Shown: positions 1 to 7,499 of the stretch, piece by piece
Numbering within the stretch: position 1 is the first letter of the stretch
Layout: each line of letters opens with the position of its first letter
From: Roseomonas nitratireducens
Lineage (GTDB): Bacteria > Pseudomonadota > Alphaproteobacteria > Acetobacterales > Acetobacteraceae
Reading direction: 5' to 3'
DNA: 64,000 nucleotides
NCBI RefSeq assembly: GCF_017813355.1
Contig: NZ_JAGIYZ010000019.1
Location: forward strand, 1-64,000
Notes under the pieces: model-generated
Told to the model about the DNA's origin: nothing
What the model saw: the letters and a program-made list of their open reading frames with translations, nothing else
Databases searched by the model: none
Made by a program: the position numbers and the translations under genes

Positions 1-236
1 GTGGGCGCGGCGCGGATGACGTGGCCGGCGACGACCGCGGCGGCCAGCGCGTCGGCGGGCGTGGGCGCGGCGCGGATGACGTGGCCGGCGACGACCGCGG
101 CGGCCAGCGTGCCAGCGGCCGTGGGCGCAGCGCGGATGACGTGGCCGGCGACGACCGGGGCGGTATGCGCACGGCCGCCCGCGGGCGTGGTGCGGATGAT
201 CCGGCCGGCGACGATCGCGGCGGCCTCCGCCGCTGA
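1..236 (+). CDS. C-terminal fragment of a tandem-repeat protein (5' end outside window)
   Basis: No family is recognised. Read from base 3, the frame is open from the window edge to a TGA at 234-236 and encodes four near-identical 20-residue repeats. Each is built on ADDVAGDDRGG followed by an Arg/Gly-rich stretch, so the tail is low-complexity and strongly charged. The repeat is exactly 60 bp, so all three frames stay in register. Frame 1 is also open, to 279, and encodes a repeat starting VGAARMTWPATT. I prefer frame 3 because its acidic/Gly-Arg composition looks like a surface or nucleic-acid-interacting tail and because a perfect palindrome follows its stop. The choice of frame is uncertain and the start lies upstream of the window. 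Confidence 0.4.
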   Translation, partial: GRGADDVAGDDRGGQRVGGRGRGADDVAGDDRGGQRASGRGRSADDVAGDDRGGMRTAARGRGADDPAGDDRGGLRR

Positions 237-240
237 GGCG
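1..240. repeat. Four direct tandem repeats of 60 bp
   Basis: Units run 1-60, 61-120, 121-180 and 181-240. Each starts near GTGGGCGCGGCGCGGATGAC. Units 1 and 2 differ only in their last 12 or so bases, unit 3 diverges in its final third, and unit 4 is the most degenerate. The array reaches the window edge, so more copies may lie upstream. The 60-bp period keeps the reading frame, as expected for a coding minisatellite that changes copy number by slippage or recombination. Confidence 0.95.
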
Positions 241-243
241 ACC

Positions 244-271
244 TCCGGCCAGGCGGGCCCGCCTGGCCGGA
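244..271. terminator. Perfect 28-bp palindrome, possible terminator
   Basis: The 14-nt arm TCCGGCCAGGCGGG is followed immediately by its exact reverse complement, 7 nt after the stop of the repeat protein. Transcribed RNA would form a very stable GC hairpin, but no T-tract follows, so intrinsic termination is uncertain. The rest of the gap to the next gene (272-427) shows nothing else I can name except the ribosome binding site GGAG at 417-420. Confidence 0.4.
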
Positions 272-427
272 CCATCTGAGGCAGGGCGAGGCCCGGCACG
301 GCCAGCCGGACCGCGGACCCCTCGAAGGGTCCGCGACGGCGCATAAGCCAGATACGAAGCGAACCACGCCCGGCCAGCGCCGGGCGCCAACGGGGCCGGA
401 CCGCCCCGTCACCACCGGAGACGATGC

Positions 428-1303
428 ATGATTCGCCTGACCCCGCCGGCGGCGCTGGCCTTGATCCTGGCGCTCGCGGGCTGCGGCAACCTGACCTCCA
501 CCGCGCCGCAGCCCCTGCCGAGCGCGATGCCGGCGGCACCCGCCGCCAGCGACCTGGCCCAGGGCGCCGCGCTGCACCAGGAAGCGCTGCGCCGGCTCAA
601 CCCACCCGCCGGGCAGAGGCCCGACACCGCCGAGGCGGCTGCCCTGGTCGAGCGCGCCGCGCGGCTCGGCGATCCCGAGGCCCAGTTGCTGCTGGCGACC
701 GGCCTGCTGGCGGAAGCCGATGACGACGAGGACCGCGCTTCCGCCGCATCCTGGCTCAACCGCGCGGCGCATCAGGGCCAGTCGCAGGCGCAGTACCGGC
801 TCGGCCGGCTGCTGGAAGAAGGCAGCGGCACGCCGCGGGAACCCGCCTGGGCCGCCGTGTGGTTCCAGCGCGCCGCGGAGCGTGGCCAGGCGGAGGCGCA
901 TTTCGCCCTCGCCCTGCTGCAGATCGCCGGCGAGGGTACCGCGCAGGCGCCCGCCGAGGCTCTCGCGCGGCTCACCCTTGCGGAACGCCGCGGCGTGCCG
1001 GGCGTGGCGCGCTACCGCGCCGCGCTGCAGCCACGCGTGCCGCCGGCCGAGGCGCGCCGCGCCCTGGCCCGGGTGCAGGCCGAAACGGCGCGCGGGGCGG
1101 TCGCCCCGGTCGACCGGGCGCTGGTGCGCTTCGTCCAGTCCGCGCTCGCGCGGCTCGGGCGGTGGAACCAGCCGGTCGACGGGGTGGACGGGCCGGCGGT
1201 GCGCGCCGCCCTGGCCGAGTTCGCCCGCGCCGAGGGGCGCGGCGGCGCGGCCGCCTACGACCCGGGCGTGATCGACCTTCTGCGCGCGCGGCTGCGGCGC
1301 TGA
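428..1303 (+). CDS. Sel1-repeat lipoprotein with C-terminal peptidoglycan-binding-like domain
   Basis: Predicted lipoprotein of 291 aa. A signal peptide ends in the lipobox LAGC with Cys19 as lipidation site. Residues about 65-205 hold Sel1-type TPR repeats (motifs such as AARLGDPEAQLLLA, AAHQGQSQAQYRLG, AAERGQAEAHFALA), helical pairs that act as protein-interaction scaffolds. Residues about 230-275 (VQSALARLG...VDGVDGPAVRAALAEF) resemble the PG_binding_1 fold. Together these suggest a scaffold held between membrane and cell wall; the partner is unknown. The ATG at 428 is supported by GGAG seven bases upstream. It stands alone, and the next gene is convergent. Confidence 0.8.
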   Translation: MIRLTPPAALALILALAGCGNLTSTAPQPLPSAMPAAPAASDLAQGAALHQEALRRLNPPAGQRPDTAEAAALVERAARLGDPEAQLLLATGLLAEADDDEDRASAASWLNRAAHQGQSQAQYRLGRLLEEGSGTPREPAWAAVWFQRAAERGQAEAHFALALLQIAGEGTAQAPAEALARLTLAERRGVPGVARYRAALQPRVPPAEARRALARVQAETARGAVAPVDRALVRFVQSALARLGRWNQPVDGVDGPAVRAALAEFARAEGRGGAAAYDPGVIDLLRARLRR

Positions 1304-1387
1304 AGCGCGGCGCTGCCAGCCGGGGAATCCGGTGGGCGGTGCCGCGATGCGCGGGGGCGGCGGGGGGCCGCCTCCGCGCCCATCCCG

Positions 1388-2050
1388 TCAGTGCGCGGCG
1401 CCGGACCGGATCCGGGCGCGGTAGGCGTCCGGCTCCTCGAAGCGGCCGTCCCAGATGCCGCGCCGGGCGCGGCGCGCCTCGTCCTCCTGCCCGACATAGT
1501 CCAGGCTGAAGCGGCGGAAGGCGATGGCCCAGCCCTGGCGGACGAGTTCCGCCGCGATGTCCTGCCCGGCCTCGTTGCGGCAGCGGGCGATGCGACGGCC
1601 ATACTGGTCGGCGCCGAGGATCTCGCAATCGACCATGCCGCGCCCGAGGATCGACGCCATCGCGTCCCGCGCCAGCCGCCCGCAGGGATAGGCGGCGCCG
1701 GCGCGCTCGCAGGATTGCGCCATCTCCGGCGCGTCGATGCCGTTGATGCGCAGGCGGTCCGCGCCCGCGGCGAGCGTATCGCCATCCACCGCGCTGGCGC
1801 GGACGGTGATGCGGGCGACCGGCCGCGGCGTGGACGGGCCGGCGACGGAAGCGCCATCGCCCACAAGGCCGGCCTTCCAGCCGGCGAAGCCAAGCAGGCC
1901 CGCGAGCACGATCCAGGCGAGCAGCGGCATGCGCCCGACGGCGCGGAGACGCGCGGCGACGCGGCGATGCAGCGGCGGACGGGCGGCGCGCTCGGCGGCG
2001 CGCAGCGCGTCGCGCAGGTCAGGCGGCAGTCGCGATCGGCGGAACCACAT
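1388..2050 (-). CDS. Membrane-anchored thermonuclease (SNase)-family protein
   Basis: Staphylococcal-nuclease-like (TNase) protein of 220 aa. An Arg-rich N-terminus precedes one transmembrane helix at about 41-63 (LLAWIVLAGLLGFAGW). The SNase domain, about 80-210, carries the family signatures VDGDTL, RINGIDAPE and DQYGRRIARC, supplying the Asp, two Arg and Glu that bind calcium and attack the phosphodiester, and ends in GIWDGRFEEP. The topology suggests it degrades nucleic acid at the outer face of the inner membrane or in the periplasm. It is transcribed convergently with the lipoprotein gene. Substrate preference (DNA or RNA) cannot be told from sequence. Confidence 0.85.
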   Translation of the reverse strand: MWFRRSRLPPDLRDALRAAERAARPPLHRRVAARLRAVGRMPLLAWIVLAGLLGFAGWKAGLVGDGASVAGPSTPRPVARITVRASAVDGDTLAAGADRLRINGIDAPEMAQSCERAGAAYPCGRLARDAMASILGRGMVDCEILGADQYGRRIARCRNEAGQDIAAELVRQGWAIAFRRFSLDYVGQEDEARRARRGIWDGRFEEPDAYRARIRSGAAH

Positions 2051-2180
2051 GCTGATCCGTAAGGGTGGCGCAGGCGCATGGCGCGCGCTTCGCGTAACGG
2101 GCGGGGCGATCGGGGTCCGCTGGCCTGTCGTGCGCCGCGCGGGCCGTCATGCCGGAACCCGGGACCGGTGGCGGAAGGCG

Positions 2181-2257
2181 TGGTAGCGGCGGGCGGACTT
2201 GAACCGCCGACCCCGGCATTATGAGTGCCGTGCTCTAACCAGCTGAGCTACGCCGCC
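2181..2257 (-). tRNA. tRNA-Met (CAT), elongator type
   Basis: The minus strand folds as a full cloverleaf. The acceptor stem GGCGGCG pairs with CGCCGCT (one G-U at 1:72). The D arm reads AGCTCAGCTGGTTAGAGC, the anticodon loop is CTCATAA (anticodon CAT), and the T loop is TTCAAGT. A73 is followed by a genomically encoded CCA at 2183-2181. A paired 1:72 and absence of the three G-C pairs typical of the initiator anticodon stem mark it as the elongator. It lies 17 bp downstream of mnmA in the same orientation. Confidence 0.95.
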
Positions 2258-2274
2258 AACGCGAGGGCCGCGAG

Positions 2275-3378
2275 TTAGGCCGCGGCCCGCCCCGTGTCAA
2301 CCGATCCGCGGCCGCGCAGGAAGCCCCCGCCCAGCACGCGGTCGCCATCATACAGCACGCAGGCCTGGCCGGGCGCCACGATTCCCGGGACATCCAGCGC
2401 GATGCGCGCAAGACCGGCCGCCGCATCCCACGTCACGGTCGCATCCCGCGGGGCTTCCCGCGCGCGGAGCTTGGCCTGGCAGCGCAGCGGCGCGGCGGGC
2501 GGATCGATCAGCCAGTTCATCTCGCCGGCCACCGCCTCGCCCGTCTCGAGCGACCCGCGCGGGGCGACGACGATGCGGCGCTTGCCGGCATCGACGCCGG
2601 CGACATACAGCCGCTCGTCGCCATCCCAGGATGCCTCGCCCAGGCCCCTGCCCTGGCCCACCGTGTAGCGCGCGATGCCGCGATGGGTGCCAAGCACGCG
2701 GCCATCGGCGTGGACGAGTTCGCCCGGCGCCGTCGCCTCGGGCCGCAGCTTGGCCACGAGGTCGTCGTAGCGGCCCTCGGGGACGAAGCAGATGTCCTGG
2801 CTGTCGGGCTTGTCCGCCACCCTCAGGCCAAGCCGCGCGGCGACAGCGCGCACCGCGGCCTTGTCCGCGTAGCCGCCGAGGGGGAAGCGCGCGAAGGCCA
2901 GCTGGTCCCGCGTGGTGGCGGCGAGGAAGTAGGACTGGTCGCGCGCAGGGTCGGCGGCGCGGTGCAGCTCGGCGCCGTTCGCGCCTTCCACGCGGCGGGC
3001 GTAGTGGCCGGTCGCCAGCGCCTCGCAGCCCAGGTCGCGGGCAAGCGCGACGAGGTCGCGGAACTTCACCGTCTGGTTGCAGCGGATGCAGGGGATCGGC
3101 GTCTCGCCGCGGGCGTAGCTGTCGGCGAAGTCGCCGATCACCTCGCGGCGGAACACCTGCTCCCGGTCCAGCACGTAGTGCGGGATGCCCAGGCGATCGG
3201 CCACGTCGCGCGCGTCGTGGATGTCCTGGCCGGCGCAGCAGGCGCCCTTCTTCTGGATCGCCGCGCCATGGTCGTACAGCTGCAGCGTGGCGCCGACGAC
3301 CTCGTGGCCTTCCTCGGCCAGCAGGCCCGCGACCACGCTGGAATCGACGCCGCCCGACATGGCGACGAGGATCCTCAT
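2275..3378 (-). CDS. mnmA: tRNA-specific 2-thiouridylase MnmA
   Basis: Installs the 2-thio group on U34 of tRNA-Lys, -Glu and -Gln. It adenylates the uridine with ATP, then transfers persulfide sulfur delivered from a cysteine desulfurase. The 367 aa protein has the full family pattern: PP-loop SGGVDSS at 8-14, catalytic Cys97 in PCIRCNQ, second catalytic Cys197 in QDICFVPEG, and a C-terminal beta-barrel domain. The start ATG overlaps the tenA stop by 4 bp, so the two are probably co-transcribed, downstream of ferredoxin and iscS, which provides sulfur donor and acceptor together. Confidence 0.96.
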   Translation of the reverse strand: MRILVAMSGGVDSSVVAGLLAEEGHEVVGATLQLYDHGAAIQKKGACCAGQDIHDARDVADRLGIPHYVLDREQVFRREVIGDFADSYARGETPIPCIRCNQTVKFRDLVALARDLGCEALATGHYARRVEGANGAELHRAADPARDQSYFLAATTRDQLAFARFPLGGYADKAAVRAVAARLGLRVADKPDSQDICFVPEGRYDDLVAKLRPEATAPGELVHADGRVLGTHRGIARYTVGQGRGLGEASWDGDERLYVAGVDAGKRRIVVAPRGSLETGEAVAGEMNWLIDPPAAPLRCQAKLRAREAPRDATVTWDAAAGLARIALDVPGIVAPGQACVLYDGDRVLGGGFLRGRGSVDTGRAAA

Positions 3379-4076
3379 GGCGCGGCGTCCAGCCCCTGCT
3401 GCCAGAAGCGTTGCTCGAGCCGCGCGGCCTCGGCGAAGTCGGCCGCGAGCCGCGCGAAGCGGGCCTCGCCGCCGTGGGAGACGCCGAGCGCGTCGATCCG
3501 CGCCGCGGCGGCGCGCGCCATCGCCTGGTATTCCTCGGCCGCGTAGGTATCGATCCAGGACTGGTAGGGGTTGGCGTCTGCGCGGCGGGCGGGGTCGGCG
3601 AGGATGCGCAGCGCCACTTCGCCGTAGCCGACCGTGCAGGGGGCGAGTGCGACTTCCAGGTCAAGGATGTCCCCGAACAGGCCGCGGTCGAGCACCCAGC
3701 GGGTGTAGGAGACGGTCTCGGCACTCTCCGGCGTCGCGACCACATCCTGCTCGGACAGCCCCCACTCGGCGCAGTATTTCAGGTGGAGCTTCGTCTCGTC
3801 GAGGATGGCCAGCACCGCGGCCGCCTTCTCCCGCATCGCGGCGAGGCTTTCGCCCTTCACCACCGCGAAGGCCTTCGCGCGGGCGAAGTGGATCAGGAAC
3901 AGGTAGTCCTGGATCAGGTAGGTGCGGAAGGCCGGCAGCGGCAGCGTGCCATCCGACAGGCGGCGGACGAAGGGATGCCAGGTGTAGCCGCTCCACGCGT
4001 CGGCCGAGGCGGCGCGCAGGCGGCGGAACAGGCCGCCTTCCGCGCCGAAGTCGGTCTCCCAACGCGGCGCGACCAT
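3375..4076 (-). CDS. tenA: TenA-family (thiaminase II-like) protein
   Basis: TenA proteins salvage thiamin breakdown products by hydrolysing aminopyrimidines. This one has 233 aa and the expected all-helical fold length. Cys147 in the motif [10 protein letters not shown] matches the nucleophile of cysteine-type TenA. Asp57 in YLIQDYLF and the acidic pair in DTYAAEEY match substrate-binding positions. No other thiamin gene or TPP riboswitch is visible nearby. Its place between ferredoxin and mnmA, 4 bp from the former and overlapping the latter, makes co-expression with sulfur-transfer genes likely. Whether it hydrolyses aminopyrimidine or has a diverged role cannot be settled here. Confidence 0.85.
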   Translation of the reverse strand: MVAPRWETDFGAEGGLFRRLRAASADAWSGYTWHPFVRRLSDGTLPLPAFRTYLIQDYLFLIHFARAKAFAVVKGESLAAMREKAAAVLAILDETKLHLKYCAEWGLSEQDVVATPESAETVSYTRWVLDRGLFGDILDLEVALAPCTVGYGEVALRILADPARRADANPYQSWIDTYAAEEYQAMARAAAARIDALGVSHGGEARFARLAADFAEAARLEQRFWQQGLDAAP

Positions 4077-4080
4077 GGCG

Positions 4081-4410
4081 TCAGCCGCCCGCGTTGCGGC
4101 TGCCGGCCGGCAGCTTCACCACCAGGCCGTCCAGCGCATCGGTCATGATGATCTGGCAGCCGAGGCGGGAGGTCTCCTGCAGGTCGAAGGCGAGGTCGAG
4201 CATGTCTTCCTCGTCCTCGGTCGGCTTGGCGAGCTTGGCGAACCAGGCGCCGTCCACGATCACGTGGCAGGTGGAGCAGGCGAGCGAGCCCTCGCAGGCG
4301 CCCTCGATATCCACGCCGTGGCGGTGCGCGATCTCGAGCACCGAGAGGCCCAGCGGCGCATCCACTTCCCTGCGCGAACCGTCGCGCCCGACGAACACCA
4401 TCTTCGGCAT
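4081..4410 (-). CDS. fdx: [2Fe-2S] ferredoxin of the Isc/adrenodoxin type
   Basis: Small electron carrier, 109 aa. Cluster ligands are Cys39, Cys45 and Cys48 ([15 protein letters not shown]) and Cys85 (RLGCQI), the C-x5-C-x2-C...C spacing of Isc ferredoxin and adrenodoxin, with the acidic [12 protein letters not shown] helix that docks redox partners. It lies 2 bp downstream of iscS, as in other isc operons, where it supplies electrons for cluster assembly. IscU, IscA, HscA and HscB genes are absent from the window, so assembly presumably uses factors encoded elsewhere, such as Suf. Confidence 0.92.
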   Translation of the reverse strand: MPKMVFVGRDGSRREVDAPLGLSVLEIAHRHGVDIEGACEGSLACSTCHVIVDGAWFAKLAKPTEDEEDMLDLAFDLQETSRLGCQIIMTDALDGLVVKLPAGSRNAGG

Positions 4411-4412
4411 GT

Positions 4413-5603
4413 CTACTCCGCCGCCCTGCTTGTTCCGGAAGAAGCCTTCGCCCAGGCGTCCGCGAGCATCGCGGCGGCCTGGTCGACATCGGCGGGCGAG
4501 GTAAAGCGTCCGATGCCGATCCGCAAGGTGGCCCGCGCCCTGGATTCGTCCAGGCCGATGGCGCGCAGCACGTAGGAGGGCTCGACCTCGGCCGAGGAAC
4601 AGGCCGAGCCGGTCGAGACGCAGACCATCGGCGCGGCTGCAATGACCGCCTGCGCCGCGACGCCGCCGGGGAAGACCAGGCTGAGATTGCCCGAGACCTT
4701 GTCGGCTCCCGGCGCGTTGACGGCGAGGCCCGGCACGGCGGCGGACAGCGCGGCGAGGAAGCGGTCGCGCTGGCCGGCGATGCGCCCGGCATCGAGCAGC
4801 CCCTCGATCGCCGCGACCCGGCAGGCTTCCCCGAAGCCGACGACGAGCGGCGCCGGCAGCGTGCCCGAGCGCAGCCCCCTTTCCTGCCCGCCGCCCGAGA
4901 ACAGCGGGGCGAGGCGGACACGCGGGCGGCGGCGGACATAGAGCGCGCCGATCCCCTTCGGCCCATAGACCTTGTGACCGGACAGCGAGAGGAGGTCGGC
5001 GCGGATCTCCTCCACATCCAGCGGGATGCGGCCGGCGGCCTGGGCGGCGTCGGTGTGGAACAGCGCGCCGGCTTCCTTGGCGATGGCGCCGATCGCCGCG
5101 AGGTCCTGGATGACGCCGATCTCGTTGTTCACCGCCATGGCGGAGACGAGCAGCGTGCGGTCGTCGACGGCGGCGCGCAGCGCGTCGAGGTCGGCACGGC
5201 CGTCGCCGTCGACCGGCAGGATGACGGGCTCGAAGCCTTCCGCGGCCAGGTCGCGGACGGATTCCAGGACGCATTTGTGCTCGGTGGCGAAGGTGACGAC
5301 GCGGCGGCGGTCGCTGCCCTGGCTGGCCGCGAAGCGGGCGGCGCCCTTGATGGCGAGGTTGTTCGCCTCCGTGGCACCCGAGGTGAGGATGATCTCCTTC
5401 GCGTCGGCGCCGATCAGCCCGGCGACGTGGCCGCGGGCTTCCTCGACCGCTTCTTCCGCCGCGCGGCCCATGGCGTGCTCGATGCTGGCGGGGTTGGCGA
5501 AGTTCTCCTCCCACCAGGGGCGCATGGCGGCGAGCACGCGCGGGTCCACGGGCGTGGTGGCGTGGCAATCGAGGTAGATGGGTCGGTTCGGCGTCGCGCT
5601 CAT
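4413..5603 (-). CDS. iscS: Cysteine desulfurase IscS/NifS family (copy 1)
   Basis: PLP enzyme that converts cysteine to alanine and leaves a persulfide on its active-site Cys for Fe-S clusters and tRNA thiolation. It has 396 aa, close to IscS length. Visible features are His109 in [10 protein letters not shown], the PLP lysine Lys211 in [12 protein letters not shown], and catalytic Cys335 in [14 protein letters not shown]. The frame stays open upstream to 5765, but the extra residues are encoded by the 18-bp repeats. I place the start at the ATG at 5603 ([18 protein letters not shown]), where similarity to the family begins. Fdx, tenA and mnmA follow with tiny spacings. Confidence 0.93.
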   Translation of the reverse strand: MSATPNRPIYLDCHATTPVDPRVLAAMRPWWEENFANPASIEHAMGRAAEEAVEEARGHVAGLIGADAKEIILTSGATEANNLAIKGAARFAASQGSDRRRVVTFATEHKCVLESVRDLAAEGFEPVILPVDGDGRADLDALRAAVDDRTLLVSAMAVNNEIGVIQDLAAIGAIAKEAGALFHTDAAQAAGRIPLDVEEIRADLLSLSGHKVYGPKGIGALYVRRRPRVRLAPLFSGGGQERGLRSGTLPAPLVVGFGEACRVAAIEGLLDAGRIAGQRDRFLAALSAAVPGLAVNAPGADKVSGNLSLVFPGGVAAQAVIAAAPMVCVSTGSACSSAEVEPSYVLRAIGLDESRARATLRIGIGRFTSPADVDQAAAMLADAWAKASSGTSRAAE

Positions 5604-5667
5604 GGAGCGAAGATGGGCCGGATGGGGCGCCGGCGGGAGGGTCGCGGCCGGCATGGCGGGATTGCTT

Positions 5668-5758
5668 GTTTCGGACAAATTGCCCGGCCGGGGCGGTGCG
5701 TGCCGGTTTCGGACAAATTGCCCATCCGGCGGGTGGTGTTGGTTTCGGACAAATTCCC
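5668..5758. repeat. Three direct repeats GTTTCGGACAAATTGCCC upstream of iscS
   Basis: Copies lie at 5668-5685, 5706-5723 and 5742-5758; the third lacks one G. The two spacings are 38 and 36 bp, with unrelated GC-rich sequence between. The units are much richer in A/T than their surroundings. They lie 65-155 bp upstream of the iscS start, where an operator array could act, but they could equally be part of a dispersed repeat family. I do not recognise a known regulator motif. Confidence 0.85.
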
Positions 5759-5860
5759 GGCGCACCGGGCTGGCTGGCGTGGCTGGGACGGATGCACGGT
5801 TTCAAGGAGCGGGGCGGCGGGTGCCGCTGGCAGCGACCATACTAGGAATGTTTTCATTTT

Positions 5861-5896
5861 GCAAGGATCGCGGCAAGGATCGCCGCAAGGGTCGCG
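5861..5896. repeat. Three 12-bp tandem repeats (GCAAGGATCGCG type)
   Basis: GCAAGGATCGCG, GCAAGGATCGCC and GCAAGGGTCGCG run head to tail just after an AT-rich stretch (GAATGTTTTCATTTT, 5847-5861). They directly precede hairpin repeat copy A and may be part of the same element. Confidence 0.85.
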
Positions 5897-5901
5897 CCCT
5901 T

Positions 5902-5960
5902 CTGACTGGCAAGGAAAGGAGTTGGGGGTGTCGGGGGGCGAGTTCCCTCGCCCCCTGACG
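5902..5960. repeat. Hairpin-containing direct repeat, copy A
   Basis: About 59 bp that recur, in the same orientation, at 6355-6412. The 36-bp core (5924-5959) is identical in both copies and contains the palindrome GGGGGCGA-GTTCCC-TCGCCCCC, a strong RNA hairpin. The flanking GACTGRCAARRRAAGGAG part is also conserved. The two copies bracket the MNT gene exactly. Confidence 0.9.
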
Positions 5961-5989
5961 CCGATGCCGCCCGTGCTATCGTCTCGCCC

Positions 5990-6322
5990 ATGTCGCCAAA
6001 CTCCCTTCCCGCCGAGTTTGATGCCAAGCGCGATGCGCTGGCCGCGCTGTGCCGGCGGTTCGGGGTGGCGCGGCTTGATGTCTTCGGGTCAGCCGCGCGC
6101 GGGACGGATTTCGTGCCGGCGCGCAGCGACCTCGATCTGCTGGTGACGCTGGCGCCTGCCGTGCATGACGATCTCGCGGGCTTCGCCGACCTGCATGCTG
6201 AGCTCGAGGCGTTGTTCGGCCGCCGCGTGGATCTGGTGGAGCGTGCCGCGATCGAGGCCAGCCGCAACCCGATCCGGCGTCGTCGCATCCTGGCCGAGGC
6301 GCGCCCGATCTATGCGGCGTGA
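5990..6322 (+). CDS. MNT-type minimal nucleotidyltransferase (orphan, antitoxin-like)
   Basis: Small nucleotidyltransferase domain protein, 110 aa. The polymerase-beta-like core is clear: GSAARG at about 34-39 and the metal-binding pair in SDLDLLV at about 47-53. MNT proteins usually pair with a HEPN RNase toxin, which they silence by adenylylation (MntA/HepT systems). No HEPN gene is adjacent: upstream is repeat sequence and downstream is the convergent desulfurase. It is therefore an orphan, either a relic of a lost toxin-antitoxin pair or a stand-alone enzyme. It is the only plus-strand gene within the Isc locus and is framed by two copies of a hairpin repeat. Confidence 0.8.
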   Translation: MSPNSLPAEFDAKRDALAALCRRFGVARLDVFGSAARGTDFVPARSDLDLLVTLAPAVHDDLAGFADLHAELEALFGRRVDLVERAAIEASRNPIRRRRILAEARPIYAA

Positions 6323-6354
6323 CGGCGCTTCGTGATGGCCCCCGCACCGGCCTT

Positions 6355-6412
6355 TTGACTGACAAAAGAAGGAGTGGGGGGTGTCGGGGGGCGAGTTCCC
6401 TCGCCCCCTGAC
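6355..6412. repeat. Hairpin-containing direct repeat, copy B
   Basis: Second copy of the element at 5902-5960, with an identical 36-bp core at 6377-6412. It ends 2 bp before the stop of the second cysteine desulfurase gene and about 30 bp after the MNT stop. Its hairpin could terminate transcription from either side, although no T-tract follows. Confidence 0.9.
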
Positions 6413-6414
6413 CC

Positions 6415-7494
6415 TTACGCCGCGCGTCGCGCCCGCAATGCCGCCCAGGCCGCGACGAAGCGTTCCGCCGCATCCTCCGGCGCATTCCACGGCAGGGAGA
6501 CGCGGATCGCGCAGGCCGCGTCGGCGCCGAGCCCCATCGCTGCCAGCACGTGTGAGGCGCCGACCTTGCCCGAGGAGCAGGCCGCCCCGGCCGAAACGCG
6601 CACCCCCGCGAGGTCGAGCGCGATGACCTGGGTTTCGGCGGGGACGCCTGGCAGCAGGATCGAGGTCGTGTTGGGCAGGCGCGGCGCCGTGCGGCCGGGG
6701 AAGCGGGCTTCCGGGGCGATGGCGGCGATGCGGGCCTCGATCGCGTCGCGGATGGCGGCGAGGCGCCCGGGCTCGGTGGGATCGGGCGCGGCGGCGGCGA
6801 AGCCGGCGATGGCGGGCAGCGGTTCCGTGCCTCCTCGCCGCCCGCGTTCCTGCCCGCCGCCGGCGATCAGCGGCGCCGGGTCGAGCCCCGGGCGCAGCAG
6901 CAGCGCCCCCGCCCCCTTGGGCCCGCCCATCTTGTGGGCCGAAAGCGCGATGCTGTCGGCGGGCGCGAGGCCGAGCGGGACGCGCCCCGCGGCCTGGACG
7001 GCGTCGACATGCAGCAGGGCGCCATGGGCGCGGCAGAGCGTGGCGGCGGCCTCGATGGGGTGCAGCACGCCGGTCTCGTTATTGGCCGCCATCAGGCAGA
7101 CCAGCGCCGGGGGCTGGCCGGCAAGCGCCGCTTCGAGCGCCGCGAGGTCGAGCGTGCCGTCGGGCAGGACGGGGAGCGTCGCCGCGCCCTCGGCCGCGCG
7201 CAGGACGCAGGGGTGCTCGGTCGCGCCCACCAGGATGCGCCGCCCGGCGGACAGGCCGCGGATGGCCAGCGTGTTCGCCTCGGTGCCGCCGGAGGTGAAG
7301 ACCAGGTGCTGGGGCCTGGCGCCGAAGCGGGCGGCGATGGCGGCGCGGGCATCCTCCAGCACCCGCCGCGCGGCGCGGCCGGCGGCATGGACCGAGGACG
7401 GGTTGCCCGGCAGGTCGAGCGCGGCGAGCAGGGCGGCGCGTGCGAGGGGCCGGAGCGGTTCGGTCGCGTTGGCGTCGAGGTCCAGCGCCGGCAT
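6415..7494 (-). CDS. Cysteine desulfurase family protein (copy 2, NifS-like)
   Basis: Second PLP cysteine desulfurase, 359 aa, shorter and clearly diverged from the copy at 4413-5603. It keeps His94 (ATEHPCVLRA), PLP lysine Lys188 (ALSAHKMGGPKG) and Cys306 in the loop SAGAACSSGKV. The ATG at 7494 (MPALDLDANATEP) is chosen because similarity begins there; the frame stays open upstream only through antisense of iscR. It lies 5 bp after iscR, so it is probably the first enzyme of the iscR operon and under IscR control. It may serve a different acceptor from copy 1; this is inference. Confidence 0.9.
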   Translation of the reverse strand: MPALDLDANATEPLRPLARAALLAALDLPGNPSSVHAAGRAARRVLEDARAAIAARFGARPQHLVFTSGGTEANTLAIRGLSAGRRILVGATEHPCVLRAAEGAATLPVLPDGTLDLAALEAALAGQPPALVCLMAANNETGVLHPIEAAATLCRAHGALLHVDAVQAAGRVPLGLAPADSIALSAHKMGGPKGAGALLLRPGLDPAPLIAGGGQERGRRGGTEPLPAIAGFAAAAPDPTEPGRLAAIRDAIEARIAAIAPEARFPGRTAPRLPNTTSILLPGVPAETQVIALDLAGVRVSAGAACSSGKVGASHVLAAMGLGADAACAIRVSLPWNAPEDAAERFVAAWAALRARRAA

Positions 7495-7499
7495 GGGCG

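Noticed and set aside
3375-4076. TPP riboswitch associated with tenA
   Set aside because: Only 4 bp separate tenA from the ferredoxin gene, leaving no leader, and no thi-box sequence was found.
5604-5765. N-terminal extension of IscS through the 18-bp repeats
   Set aside because: The extra residues are encoded by the repeats, have no family similarity, and the normal IscS start lies at 5603.
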